Shown piece after piece: positions 17,055 through 25,521 of a stretch of 42,004 nucleotides of DNA; the stretch's first letter is position 1; the number at the start of each line of letters is the position of its first letter. The translations under genes were made by a program, and so were the position numbers. The DNA comes from CAZYBG01 sp964645155 (GTDB lineage: Bacteria; Pseudomonadota; Alphaproteobacteria; Rhodobacterales; Rhodobacteraceae): positions 1 through 42,004 of the forward strand of contig CAZYBG010000024.1 of assembly GCA_964645155.1 (NCBI GenBank). Direction: 5' to 3'. The notes under the pieces were generated by a model that saw nothing but the letters and a program-made list of their open reading frames with translations, had not been told where the DNA came from and did no database searches.

Positions 17055-18709
17055 CCCGCGCGCCCGTGACGGCCGAGATGATCGCTGCGGCGGAGGCGCT
17101 GGTCGGGGTGCGCTACACCGCGCGGGAACGCGCGCAGATGGTGGGAAATCTCGCCGGGCAGATCGACTCGGCGGTGGCCCGGCGGCAGGTGGCGCTCGCC
17201 AATCACGAGCCGATGGCGCTGCGGTTCGACCCGCGGCTGCCGGGTTTCGCCATGCCGCATGGCGCCAGCCGGCTGACCCGGTCCGCCGACCCCGCGCCGC
17301 CGCTGCCCGCGTCGGACAAGGATATCGCCTTCGCCCCGCTGACGCGGCTTGCCGCGTGGATCGCATCGGGCGCGCTGACGAGCGCGAGGCTGACCGAGAT
17401 CTACCTGGCGCGGATCGCCGCGCTAAACCCGTTGCTGGAATGCTGGGCCACAGTGACGCCGGACCGTGCCCGGGCCGAGGCGGCGGCGGCCGATGCGCTG
17501 ACCGGGGCGGGGGTGAGCCTCGGGCCGCTGCACGGCATCCCCTATGGCCTGAAGGATCTGTTCGACACCCGCGGCATCGTCACCGGATGGGGCGCCGAGC
17601 CGTTCCGCGACCGGGTGCCGGATGCCGACGCCGCCATCGTCGCCCGCCTGCGCGCGGCGGGGGCGGTGCTGCTCGGCAAGACCACCGTCGGCGCGCTGGC
17701 CTACAACGACATCTGGTACGGCGGCGTGACCCGCAACCCCTTCAACCTCAACGAGGGGTCGAGCGGCTCCTCGGCCGGTTCGGGCGCCGCCACCGCGGCC
17801 GGCCTCTGCGGCTTCGCGATCGGTACCGAGACGCTCGGCTCGATCACCTCGCCCTGCCAGCGCAACGGCACGACCGGCCTCCGCCCGACCTACGGGCGGG
17901 TGAGCCGGACCGGCGCGATGGCGCTCTGCAACAGCCTCGACAAGGTGGGGCCGATCTGCCGCAGCGTCGAGGATTGCGGGATCGTGCTGTCGGTCCTCAA
18001 CGGCGGCGACGCGCGCGACCGCGGCTCGATCGACGCGCCGTTCGTCTTCGATGCCACCGCCGGGATCGCCGGCCTGCGGCTCGGCTATCTGCCGGAGGCG
18101 TTCGGCGAGGGTGCGAGCGAGGTCGATCATGCCGCGCTCGACGCGGCGCGCGGCCTCGGCATCGAGGTCGTCGCGGTCGCGCTGCCCGATCTGCCCTACG
18201 GCGCGCTGATGAACATCCTCTATGCCGAGGCGGCGGCGACGTTCGAGGACCTGACGCTGTCCGATCTGGACGACACGCTGACCTGGCAGGATGACGGCGC
18301 CTGGCCGAACACGATGCGCAAGGCGCGCCTGCTGTCGGCGGTCGACCATGTCCAACTCGACCGCCTGCGCTACCGGGTGATGACCGCGCTCGACACGCTC
18401 TTCGCCGGGGTCGATGCGCTGATCGGCCCGTTCATGACCGGACCGATGCTGATCGCGTCGAACTTCACCGGCCATCCTTGCCTGCATCTGCGCGCGGGCT
18501 TTGTCGATCTCGGCACGCGCAGCCCGGCCTCGCTCGGCTCGGGCAAGCTCACGACCGGCGAGGCCGATGCCTCCGGCCGCACCTTCCGGGTGCCGCAGGG
18601 CATCTCGCTCTGGGGCCGTCTCTTCGACGAGGGGCCGATCCTGAACCTCGGCATGGCGCTCGAACGGGCGCTGGGGGTGGCCGGCATCCGGCCGACCTTC
18701 CCGTCCTGA
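17051..18709 (+). CDS. Amidase-signature family hydrolase, cytoplasmic
   Basis: This 552-residue enzyme belongs to the amidase signature family, which hydrolyses carboxamides through a Ser-cisSer-Lys triad. The triad is visible: K168 (YGLKDLFDT), cis-Ser S237 in the GSSGSSAGSG segment and nucleophile S264 (GTETLGSITSPC). About 85 residues precede the conserved core (PLTRLAAWIASGALTSARLTE). I see no signal peptide or Tat motif, unlike the two amidases near 33 and 36 kb, so it should act in the cytoplasm on an imported substrate. The start overlaps the GntR stop. It lies 128 bp upstream of the binding-protein gene of the same predicted operon. The actual amide is unknown. Confidence 0.92.
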   Translation: MTRAPVTAEMIAAAEALVGVRYTARERAQMVGNLAGQIDSAVARRQVALANHEPMALRFDPRLPGFAMPHGASRLTRSADPAPPLPASDKDIAFAPLTRLAAWIASGALTSARLTEIYLARIAALNPLLECWATVTPDRARAEAAAADALTGAGVSLGPLHGIPYGLKDLFDTRGIVTGWGAEPFRDRVPDADAAIVARLRAAGAVLLGKTTVGALAYNDIWYGGVTRNPFNLNEGSSGSSAGSGAATAAGLCGFAIGTETLGSITSPCQRNGTTGLRPTYGRVSRTGAMALCNSLDKVGPICRSVEDCGIVLSVLNGGDARDRGSIDAPFVFDATAGIAGLRLGYLPEAFGEGASEVDHAALDAARGLGIEVVAVALPDLPYGALMNILYAEAAATFEDLTLSDLDDTLTWQDDGAWPNTMRKARLLSAVDHVQLDRLRYRVMTALDTLFAGVDALIGPFMTGPMLIASNFTGHPCLHLRAGFVDLGTRSPASLGSGKLTTGEADASGRTFRVPQGISLWGRLFDEGPILNLGMALERALGVAGIRPTFPS

Positions 18710-18837
18710 CCCGGCGCCGCCCGGGCCCGCCCGGACGCCGCCCCAGCAGAAGCCCGCGCCGCCCGAGGCGGCCAAGGGACGCCGCCCCCGCAACGCGCGG
18801 CCCCGCGAAGCCGGCCGCCCCAAAGGAGAAGCGTGAC

Positions 18838-20382
18838 ATGAACCGCAGGGAGTTTCTTCAGTCGACCGCCGTTCTTGGCGGTACCGTCGTGTTCGGGCCC
18901 GCCCTGCCGCGGGCCGCCGCAGCGCAGGAGACGCCGGTCACCGGCGGCACGCTGATCTGGGGCCATTCCGAGACGACGCAGAACCTCGACATGCACCAGA
19001 CCGGCACCGCCTCGTCGAGCCGGGTGCTGCAGAACATCCACAACGCGCTCATCACGGTCGACAGGGACTTCAACCTGGTCCCGCAACTGGCCGAAAGCTA
19101 CGAGGTGGCGCCCGACGGGCTGTCTTACACCTTCAGGCTGCGGCCCGGCGTCAAGTTCCATGACGGCAAGACGATGACGTCGGCCGACGTGAAGTACTCG
19201 TTCGAGCGCTGCAAGGACCCCGCCACCGGCGCGGTCAACTTCGAGGTGTTCAACAGCGTCGCGGCGATCGACACGCCCGACGACCTGACGGTCGTCATCA
19301 CCATGAGCCAGGTGAACGCGCCGTTCCTGTCGCGACTGGCCGAGAACGGCGCGGGCGTCATCATGCCCGAGGGCTCGGGCCCGACGCAGGGCACCAATCC
19401 CACCGGGGCCGGCCCGTTCCGCTTCGTGAAGTACGATGTCGGCAGCCTGGTGCAGATGGAGCGGTTCGACGACTACTGGGACGGCCCGGCCTATCTCGAC
19501 GGCATCATGGCGCGCGAGATCACCGAGCCGACGACGCGCCTGACGGGCCTGCGCACCGGCGAACTGCACATGATCAACGACATCCCGCTCGACCGGGTCG
19601 CCGAGATCGAGGGCGAGGGCAGCCTGCAGCTGGTGAAGTGGTTCCCGCTGAACTTCGACTTCGTGAACCTCAACCACACCTTCGAGCCGTTCCAGGATGC
19701 GCGCGTGCGCCGCGCGTTCGACATGATCATCGACAAGGAGGCGCTGATGCAGGGCGCGCTCTGGGGCGAGGGGGCGACGACCGCCTCGCCGAGCTTCCCG
19801 ACCTCGGCGTCCTACAACTCCGCGCTCGCGCAGCGCCCGCAGGACATCGAGGGCGCCACGGCGCTGCTGGCCGAGGCGGGCTACGGGCCGAACGACCTCA
19901 AGATCGTGTTCAAGGTGACCACCAACTACCCCTATCACGTGGAAAGCGCGCAGATCCTCGTCGAGTGGTTCCGCGCCGCCGGCGTCGACATGACGATCGA
20001 GCAGCTGACCTGGGCCGACTGGCTCAGCCAGTGCTGGGTCGACAAGGACTACCAGATGACGATGATGAACTTCTTCACGCTGTGGGAGCCGGATTTCCTC
20101 TACTACAGCCTGTGGAACACGACCGGCGCCTTCAACTACCGCGGGATCAGCGACCCGCGGATCGACGAGCTGACGGAAGAGGCCCGCGTCACCGTGGACG
20201 AGGCGGCGCGCGCCGAGATCTACAAGGCGGTCCAGCAGCTGGTGTTCGACGAGACGCACGATATCCTGCTGTGGTTCCGCAACGGCACGATCGGCGCGCA
20301 GCCCGATGTCATGGGGCTCGACACGGTGGTGCATCCGAACGGGTCGAACCTGAACTTCCACAAGGTCTGGCTGAAGGCATGA
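18838..20382 (+). CDS. ABC importer substrate-binding protein, family 5, Tat-type signal
   Basis: About 514 residues. The N-terminus NRREFLQSTAVLGG is a Tat signal with cleavage near AAAQE, so this binding protein is probably exported folded. The family-5 blocks are visible: GGTLIWGHSETTQNLDMH, YTFRLRPGVKFHDGKTMTS, YSFERCKDPATG, VRRAFDMIIDKEAL and ILVEWFRAAGVDMTIEQ. AAAGGAG lies nine bases upstream of ATG 18838. It begins the importer part of the gntR operon and is of ordinary DppA length. It differs in length, signal type and sequence from the binding protein at 11172-13091, so the two importers are not recent duplicates. Confidence 0.92.
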   Translation: MNRREFLQSTAVLGGTVVFGPALPRAAAAQETPVTGGTLIWGHSETTQNLDMHQTGTASSSRVLQNIHNALITVDRDFNLVPQLAESYEVAPDGLSYTFRLRPGVKFHDGKTMTSADVKYSFERCKDPATGAVNFEVFNSVAAIDTPDDLTVVITMSQVNAPFLSRLAENGAGVIMPEGSGPTQGTNPTGAGPFRFVKYDVGSLVQMERFDDYWDGPAYLDGIMAREITEPTTRLTGLRTGELHMINDIPLDRVAEIEGEGSLQLVKWFPLNFDFVNLNHTFEPFQDARVRRAFDMIIDKEALMQGALWGEGATTASPSFPTSASYNSALAQRPQDIEGATALLAEAGYGPNDLKIVFKVTTNYPYHVESAQILVEWFRAAGVDMTIEQLTWADWLSQCWVDKDYQMTMMNFFTLWEPDFLYYSLWNTTGAFNYRGISDPRIDELTEEARVTVDEAARAEIYKAVQQLVFDETHDILLWFRNGTIGAQPDVMGLDTVVHPNGSNLNFHKVWLKA

Positions 20383-20391
20383 GACCGTGTC

Positions 20392-20449
20392 GCGGGGCCG
20401 GCTTCGGCGGCCCCGCCGCCTCTGACTTCCACCGGCCGGGCGACCGGCC
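20392..20449 (+). terminator. Two intercistronic hairpins between binding-protein and permease genes
   Basis: GCGGGGCCG (20392-20400) pairs with CGGCCCCGC (20408-20416) around a 7-base loop. A second stem, GGCCGG (20434-20439) with CCGGCC (20444-20449), follows. Both lie in the 97-bp gap after the binding-protein stop and lack a T-tract. This suggests mRNA stabilisation or partial attenuation, as in the other importer operon. Confidence 0.5.
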
Positions 20450-20479
20450 CGCCCTCCCCATGCCCGCGGAACCAGGCCG

Positions 20480-21421
20480 ATGACCTATGTGCTGAACCGG
20501 CTGCTGTCGGTCGTGCTGACGCTGTTCCTGATCTCGCTCGTCACCTTCGGGGTGACGAACATCCTGCCCGGCGACGTGGCGATGATGATCATGGGAACGC
20601 AGTCGAACCCCGAGGCGCTCGAGGGCCTGCGCCAGTCGCTCGGCCTCAACGATCCGCTGATCGTGCAGTACGGCCGCTGGATCGGCGGGATGCTGACCGG
20701 CGACTGGGGCGACTCGCTCATCTTCAAGAAGCCGATCGCCACGCTGCTGGCCGAGAAGGTCGCCGCCTCGGCGCTGATCGTGGTGATGTCGATGACGATC
20801 GCGCTGACGGTCGCCGTGCCGCTCGGCGTCTGGGCGGCGGTGCATCGCGACCGCTGGCAGGACACGGCGAGCTCGTCGGTGGCGCTTCTCGGCGTTAGCC
20901 TGCCAGACTTCTTCTGGGGGATCATGATGATCCTGCTCTTCGCGCGCGGCCTCGGCTGGCTGCCGTCCTCGGGCTTTGTCGACCCGGCGGCCGATTTCGG
21001 CGGCGCGGTCCGCCACGCCTTCCTGCCCTCGCTCGCGCTCGGCTTCAGCCTGATGGCCCACCTGACGCGGATGACGCGCTCCACCATGACCGAGATCCTG
21101 AACCAGGAGTTCATCCGCGTCGCCCGCGCGAAGGGCCTGGGCGAGCGCACCGTGATCTGGCGCTATGCGCTGGCCAACGCGATCGGTCCGGTCATCACCA
21201 TCGCCGGGCTGCAGGTCGGCTACCTGTTCGGCTCGATCATCGTCATCGAAAGCCTCTTCAATTTCACCGGCATGGGCTGGCTGACCTACCAGGCGCTGCT
21301 GAACCGCGACGTGCCGCTGATCCAGGCGACGGTGTTCGTGATCGCCGCGGTCGTGATGCTGACCAACCTGATCGTCGATCTGCTCTATGTCGCGGTGGAC
21401 CCGCGCATCCGGCTGGGCTGA
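20480..21421 (+). CDS. Peptide-type ABC importer permease, DppB-like
   Basis: This 313-residue inner-membrane permease opens with TYVLNRLLSVVLTLFLISL. The periplasmic segment follows (SLGLNDPLIVQYGRWIGG, then GDWGDSLIFKKPI). The EAA loop is FIRVARAKGLGERTV and the end is VAVDPRIRLG, all as in DppB. It pairs with the DppC-like protein three bases downstream. It lies 97 bp after the binding-protein gene, beyond the two hairpins. Confidence 0.93.
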   Translation: MTYVLNRLLSVVLTLFLISLVTFGVTNILPGDVAMMIMGTQSNPEALEGLRQSLGLNDPLIVQYGRWIGGMLTGDWGDSLIFKKPIATLLAEKVAASALIVVMSMTIALTVAVPLGVWAAVHRDRWQDTASSSVALLGVSLPDFFWGIMMILLFARGLGWLPSSGFVDPAADFGGAVRHAFLPSLALGFSLMAHLTRMTRSTMTEILNQEFIRVARAKGLGERTVIWRYALANAIGPVITIAGLQVGYLFGSIIVIESLFNFTGMGWLTYQALLNRDVPLIQATVFVIAAVVMLTNLIVDLLYVAVDPRIRLG

Positions 21422-21424
21422 TCC

Positions 21425-22243
21425 ATGCGCCGGATCCTGACCCCCAAGGGCATCGTCGGCCTGACGCTCGTCCTGCTGGTGCTGGCGGTGGCGATCGTCG
21501 CGCCGATGGTCATCCCGCCCGAGGCGGCGACGCGGATGGACATGCGCGCCCGGCTGAGCCCGCCGACGGCGGCGCATGTCTTCGGCACCGACCAGCTTGG
21601 CCGCGACCTCTTCGTCCGGATCCTGCTCGGCACCCGCACGTCGATCGAGATCGCGGTGGCGGCGGTGGTGATGAGCGTCGTGCTCGGCCTGCCGATCGGC
21701 ATGGTGTCGGGATATTTCGGCGGCCGTGTCGACAACGTGCTGATGCGCCTCGTCGATGCGCTTCTGGCGTTTCCGGCCCTGCTGCTGGCGCTGACGATCA
21801 GCGCCGTCCTCGGGCCGAACGTGCAGAACACGATCATCGCCATCGGCGTCGCCTTCACCCCGTACCTCGCCCGGGTCATCCGCGGCGAGGCGCTGCGCGT
21901 GGCGCAGATGCCCTATGTCGAGGCCGCGCGCGCCGCCGGCACGACCGACGCGATGATCCTGGTCCGCCATATCCTGCCCAACATCATGCCGCCGGTCATC
22001 GTCCAGGGCACGATCAGCCTCGCCTTCGCGATCCTGGCCGAGGCCGGGCTGTCGTTCCTCGGCCTCGGCACGCAGCCGCCCGCGGCGAGCTGGGGGCTGA
22101 TGATCCAGGCAAGCCGCGACTACCTCGACCGGGCCTGGTGGACCGGCGTGGTGCCCGGGACCGCGGTCGCGCTGACGGTGCTGGGGCTCAACATGCTCGG
22201 GGATGCGCTGCGCGATGCGCTCGATCCCCGTGCGAAACGCTAG
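21425..22243 (+). CDS. Peptide-type ABC importer permease, DppC-like
   Basis: This 272-residue permease has an N-terminal helix (about residues 8-30), then FGTDQLGRDLFVRILLGTRTS and the transport core. The coupling loop is YVEAARAAGTTDAMILVRH and the terminus is LNMLGDALRDALDPR. The loop between the first helix and the GTDQLGRD block is short, which is the compact DppC type rather than the long-loop form encoded at 8943-10109. It is separated from its neighbours by 3 bp and 9 bp, so the genes are tightly cotranscribed. Confidence 0.93.
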   Translation: MRRILTPKGIVGLTLVLLVLAVAIVAPMVIPPEAATRMDMRARLSPPTAAHVFGTDQLGRDLFVRILLGTRTSIEIAVAAVVMSVVLGLPIGMVSGYFGGRVDNVLMRLVDALLAFPALLLALTISAVLGPNVQNTIIAIGVAFTPYLARVIRGEALRVAQMPYVEAARAAGTTDAMILVRHILPNIMPPVIVQGTISLAFAILAEAGLSFLGLGTQPPAASWGLMIQASRDYLDRAWWTGVVPGTAVALTVLGLNMLGDALRDALDPRAKR

Positions 22244-22252
22244 GAGGTGGCG

Positions 22253-24097
22253 ATGGGCGCCCTCGTTTCCGTCCGCAACCTGCGCGTCGAGTTCGCGACC
22301 GATCGTGGCATGATCAGCGGCGTCGAGGATGTCAGCTTCTCGATCCGGCCGGGCGAGACCGTCTGCGTGGTGGGCGAGAGCGGGTCGGGCAAGTCGGTCA
22401 CCTCGCTGTCGCTGATGCGGCTTGTGGAGTTCGGCGGCGGCAGGATCGCCGCCGGCGACCTGGAATTCACCCGCGCCGACGGCACCACGCTCGACCTCGC
22501 CGGCGCGCCGCCGCAGGTCATGCAGGCGGTCCGCGGCAACGAGATCGGCATGATCTTCCAGGAGCCGATGACCGCCCTCAACCCGGTCTTCACCATCGAG
22601 CGGCAGCTGACCGACGGCCTGATGGCGCATCGCGGCCTGGCCGCTGGGGCGGCCCGCGGCCGGGCGCTCGACCTCCTGAAGAGCGTCCGCATCCCCGAGC
22701 CCGAGCGGCGGCTGGGGCAGTATCCGCACGAACTGTCCGGCGGCATGCGCCAGCGCGTGGTGATCGCCATGGCGATGGCCTGCGCGCCGCGGCTGCTCAT
22801 CGCCGACGAGCCCACCACCGCGCTCGACGTCACGATCCAGGCCGAGATCCTTGCGCTCATCAACCGGCTGAAGCGCGAGAACGGGATGGCGGTCCTGTTC
22901 ATCACCCACGACATGGCGGTCGTCGCGCAGATGGCCGACCGGGTCGTGGTGATGCATCGCGGCCGCATCGTCGAGACCGGGACCGTCGCCGAGATCTTCG
23001 AGACCCCGCGCGAGGACTATACAAGGGCGCTTCTCGCCGCCGTACCGAAGCTGGGCGAGATGCGCGGCACGAAGGCGCCCGCGCGGATGCGGCTGATCAG
23101 CGAGGCCGTTCCGGCGGCGCCGGGCCCGGAGCTGGGCCCGGAGCTGGGCCCGGAGCCGGGCCCGGAGCCGGGGCGGCGGAAGGTACTGCTCGACGTGCGC
23201 AACCTGACCACGCGTTTTCCGGTCAAGGGCGGCGTCCTGCGCCGGACGGTGGCGCAGGTCCATGCGGTCGAGGATGTGAGCTTCGCCCTCGGCGTCGGCG
23301 AGACGCTGGCGCTCGTCGGTGAATCGGGCTGCGGCAAGTCGAGCTGCGGCCGGTCGATCCTGCGGCTGGTCGAGCCGCATGCCGGGCAGATCCTGCTCGA
23401 CGGCAACGACATCCGCGCCTTCGACCGCACCCGGATGCGCCGTGCGCGGCGCCAGATGCAGATGGTGTTCCAGGACCCGTTCGCCTCGCTCAACCCGTAT
23501 CGGCGGCTGCGCGACCAGGTGGCCGAGCCGCTGCTGAACTTCGCGCCGGTGCCCGCGCGGGCCGAGCTCGACGCGCGGATCGAGGCGCTGTTCGACCGGG
23601 TGCACCTGCCGCGCGACTTCCTCCGCCGGTTCCCGCACGAGCTGTCCGGCGGCCAGCGCCAGCGCGTCGCGATCGCCCGGGCGCTGGCGCTGAACCCCCG
23701 GCTGATCGTCGCCGACGAGGCGGTCTCGGCGCTCGACGTGTCGGTGCAGGCCAGCGTCCTCAACCTGATGATGGAGCTGCAGGAGGATCTCGGGCTGTCC
23801 TATGTCTTCATCAGCCACGACATGGCGGTGGTCGAACGGGTCGCGCACCAGGTCGGCGTGATGTATCTGGGCCGGATCGTCGAGATCGGACCCCGGCCGG
23901 CGGTGTTCGAGGACCCGCGCCATCCCTATACCCGCGCGCTGATGGCCGCGGTGCCGGTCGCCGACCCGCGGCAGCGCCGCTTCACCGACGACCTCCACCA
24001 CCAGCCGATCCGGTCGCCGATCTTCCCGCTCGGCCACACGCCCGCCCCCTCGGCCTACGACGAGGTCGGACCGGGCCACCTGGTGCTGCGCGACTGA
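22253..24097 (+). CDS. Fused double ATPase of the ABC importer (OppD-OppF type)
   Basis: About 614 residues. Both ATPases of the importer are joined in one chain, as in GsiA-type proteins. Domain 1 (about 1-285) has GESGSGKS, MIFQEPMTALNPVF, LSGGMRQRVVIAMAMA, LLIADEPTTALD and LFITHDMAVV. Domain 2 (about 312-600) has GESGCGKSSCGRS, MVFQDPFASLNPYRRL, LSGGQRQRVAIARAL, LIVADEAVSALD and VFISHDMAVV. The linker contains a four-copy G-P-E-(L/P) repeat encoded by a 12-bp tandem repeat (23122-23169). AGGAGG at 22242-22247 selects ATG 22253 over an in-frame GTG six bases earlier. It is the last gene of the operon and is followed by a second 12-bp array. Confidence 0.93.
   Translation: MGALVSVRNLRVEFATDRGMISGVEDVSFSIRPGETVCVVGESGSGKSVTSLSLMRLVEFGGGRIAAGDLEFTRADGTTLDLAGAPPQVMQAVRGNEIGMIFQEPMTALNPVFTIERQLTDGLMAHRGLAAGAARGRALDLLKSVRIPEPERRLGQYPHELSGGMRQRVVIAMAMACAPRLLIADEPTTALDVTIQAEILALINRLKRENGMAVLFITHDMAVVAQMADRVVVMHRGRIVETGTVAEIFETPREDYTRALLAAVPKLGEMRGTKAPARMRLISEAVPAAPGPELGPELGPEPGPEPGRRKVLLDVRNLTTRFPVKGGVLRRTVAQVHAVEDVSFALGVGETLALVGESGCGKSSCGRSILRLVEPHAGQILLDGNDIRAFDRTRMRRARRQMQMVFQDPFASLNPYRRLRDQVAEPLLNFAPVPARAELDARIEALFDRVHLPRDFLRRFPHELSGGQRQRVAIARALALNPRLIVADEAVSALDVSVQASVLNLMMELQEDLGLSYVFISHDMAVVERVAHQVGVMYLGRIVEIGPRPAVFEDPRHPYTRALMAAVPVADPRQRRFTDDLHHQPIRSPIFPLGHTPAPSAYDEVGPGHLVLRD
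23122..23169 (+). repeat. 12-bp tandem repeat, four copies, in frame inside the fused ATPase
   Basis: Units are GGGCCCGGAGCT twice, then GGGCCCGGAGCC twice, encoding GPEL-GPEL-GPEP-GPEP in the linker between the two ATPase domains. The length is a multiple of three, so copy-number change would keep the frame. Confidence 0.9.
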
Positions 24098-24115
24098 AGC
24101 GGCGCGGGCGGCTGC

Positions 24116-24187
24116 GGGGCCGAGACGGGGGCCGAGACGGGGGCCGAGACGGGGGCCAAGACGGGGGCCAAGACGGGGGCCGAGACG
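24116..24187 (+). repeat. 12-bp tandem repeat, six copies, intergenic
   Basis: Units GGGGCCGAGACG (copies 1-3 and 6) and GGGGCCAAGACG (copies 4-5), with a partial seventh to about 24193. The array starts 18 bp after the fused ATPase stop and marks the left edge of the lower-GC segment. Confidence 0.9.
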
Positions 24188-24194
24188 GGGGCCG

Positions 24195-24325
24195 TCAGTC
24201 GGGCCGGTCGTCCTTGAAGGGGCGGCCCGAGATCATCGTCGAAACGACGGACTGGCGGCTCATGATGTCCTCGCGGATCGCGACGTCGATATGGACGATC
24301 ATGAAGATCAAGATCCGCCTCATGC
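24195..24325 (-). other. Unrecognised open reading segment with possible gene tail
   Basis: On the minus strand, an open stretch ends in GRPFKDDRPD at a TGA (24195-24197), just beside the 12-bp array. It contains HIDVAIREDIMSRQSVVST. It looks like the C-terminal end of some protein, but there is no clear start and I do not recognise it. It may be another relic in this stretch of broken genes. Confidence 0.25.
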
Positions 24326-24369
24326 CGACCGTCACGGCCGTCCCTGCGCTGGACCCCGGCCTCTACGTC

Positions 24370-24715
24370 ACCGGCAAGGCGCGTTTCTCGCGGCGCCACC
24401 GTGTCCGCGACAATCTGCTTGGCACCGGCGCACTCTGCCCGGTGATCCGGCGCACCGCAAAGCTTGAGGCGCTGATCGCGCTCGATCTGGCCGAGCGGCA
24501 AAGGACACCATCGGCAAGACAGGCGGCCATGTCGTCGCCCGGGTGGCGCGCTTCATGCTGCTGGCCGACTGTCGTGCAAGCTTCGAGATCGAGGGCGAAC
24601 GCCTGCCGGTCAACCGCCTGGAACGTTGGGAACGGGCCGTGCTGGAGGTCGCGGCAAGCGCCAGCTCAACCAGACGGAGATCTACCGCCTTCAAGGCATC
24701 CTGATCGGCGGCGAT
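24370..24715 (+). pseudogene. Broken Fic-family-like gene fragment, two frameshifts
   Basis: Three reading frames join into one recognisable protein segment. Frame 1 (to about 24501) reads DNLLGTGALCPVIRR and then KLEALIALDLAERQ. Frame 2 (about 24501-24650) reads TIGKTGGHVVARVARFMLL followed by DCRASFEIEGERLPVNRLE. Frame 3 (about 24650-24715) reads GKRQLNQTEIYRLQGILIGG. The RASFEIEGE and NRLERW blocks and the following LQGILI helix match, from memory, the region before the catalytic loop of Fic (AMP-transferase-like) proteins. The HxFxxGNGR active site is absent and the fragment runs straight into an allophanate-hydrolase-like piece. It is a relic with no expected product. Confidence 0.6.
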
Positions 24716-24960
24716 CGCGGTGCCCGCCGGCTTCGGCCCCTCGGGCCCGCCCGCCGGGATGGCGCTGAACCACGAACCGATCGGCCCGGGTGGGGTGAAA
24801 CTGGCCGAAACCACGACCGCCGGCAGCTATCGCCTCCATGGCCTGCCGGGGACGGTGCCGCCGAAGCCGGCCCTGATCCGCGGTCCCGCCTTCGCCGGTC
24901 CCGGCATCGCGGTGGAAGTCTGGGCCCTGCCCGCCGCCGCTTTCGGCGGCTGGCGCGCCT
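24711..24960 (+). pseudogene. Remnant of allophanate hydrolase (C-terminal domain)
   Basis: One frame reads AIAVPAGFGPSGPPAG, which resembles the end of an amidase-type domain. It then continues directly into MALNHEPIGPGG, TAGSYRLHGLPGTVPPKPAL and IAVEVWALPAAAFGGW. The latter blocks match the small C-terminal domain of AtzF/DUR1,2-type allophanate hydrolases (NHxL, YRLxALPGTxPPKPGL, EVEVWxLPxxxFG). The intervening part and almost all of the amidase domain are missing, so this is a deletion remnant. Allophanate hydrolase completes ATP-dependent urea breakdown, and its former presence beside amidases and importers fits an older nitrogen-scavenging locus. The family match is from recall and was not searched. 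Confidence 0.6.
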
Positions 24961-25009
24961 CTCGCGCGGCAAGGCGGGAGCGCCGGGGCCGGAACCGGCC
25001 CGGCGCCCC

Positions 25010-25365
25010 TCACCCGACATCCGGCCGGGCGGCGACGTCCTTGCTGCACGGGATGTGCGCTTCGGTTTCGCTGCGCAAGCCGGCCCGGAACCGCCGCCAT
25101 GTCTTTCCGCACATGCCGCAGCCCGGCGCACCCATCGGCAGGTCCAGTTTCCGGCTCGGATCGGTCCGCCTCGTCGTCGGCCGGAAATTCGCCGATATCG
25201 ATCCGTTCGCCGATTTCGGCCGACAGTACAGCGCGCGCAGCCTGGTGAAAACCAGGTTCCGGTCCGGCCCCAAAGCGACGGCCCGACCCGTTCGCCCGGT
25301 TCAGCCATCGACTGTGAAGGGTCCTCCCGAAGTGCTGCAAGTCTTCGCCGGTCTATCCGATCCAT
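25010..25365 (-). pseudogene. Broken Lrp/AsnC-family regulator
   Basis: From ATG 25365 the minus strand reads MDRIDRRRLAALREDPSQS, then MAEPGERVGPS. This is the classical N-terminal helix-turn-helix start of Lrp/AsnC regulators, but two positions that should be small or hydrophobic have become proline. The frame then loses similarity at about 25276. A neighbouring frame continues with ARAVLSAEIGERIDIGEF, and a third ends at 25010 with CGMCGKTWRRFR. The gene is thus frameshifted and degenerate. It diverges from the UspA and amino-acid symporter genes, which is the usual arrangement for a local Lrp-type regulator of amino-acid transport. Loss of local control is an inference. Confidence 0.55.
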
Positions 25366-25521
25366 CGGAGATCTTCGTCCCAAGGGTGCGGTTTCGGGAA
25401 CTCTTTCCGGAACTCCTGCGAAGGCAGCGCCGATTTCGTGGCGTTTTCTCCCGCGCAGATGCTAACCTTCGCGATCCCCTCATCCGCCGGGGAAGAAGAA
25501 GTCGATCAACGGGAGGAACAG

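Noticed and set aside
20309..24079. A 1256-codon minus-strand open frame opposite the plus-strand importer genes
   Set aside because: It is Arg/His/Asp-rich with no family motifs and is the antisense of three well-supported genes.
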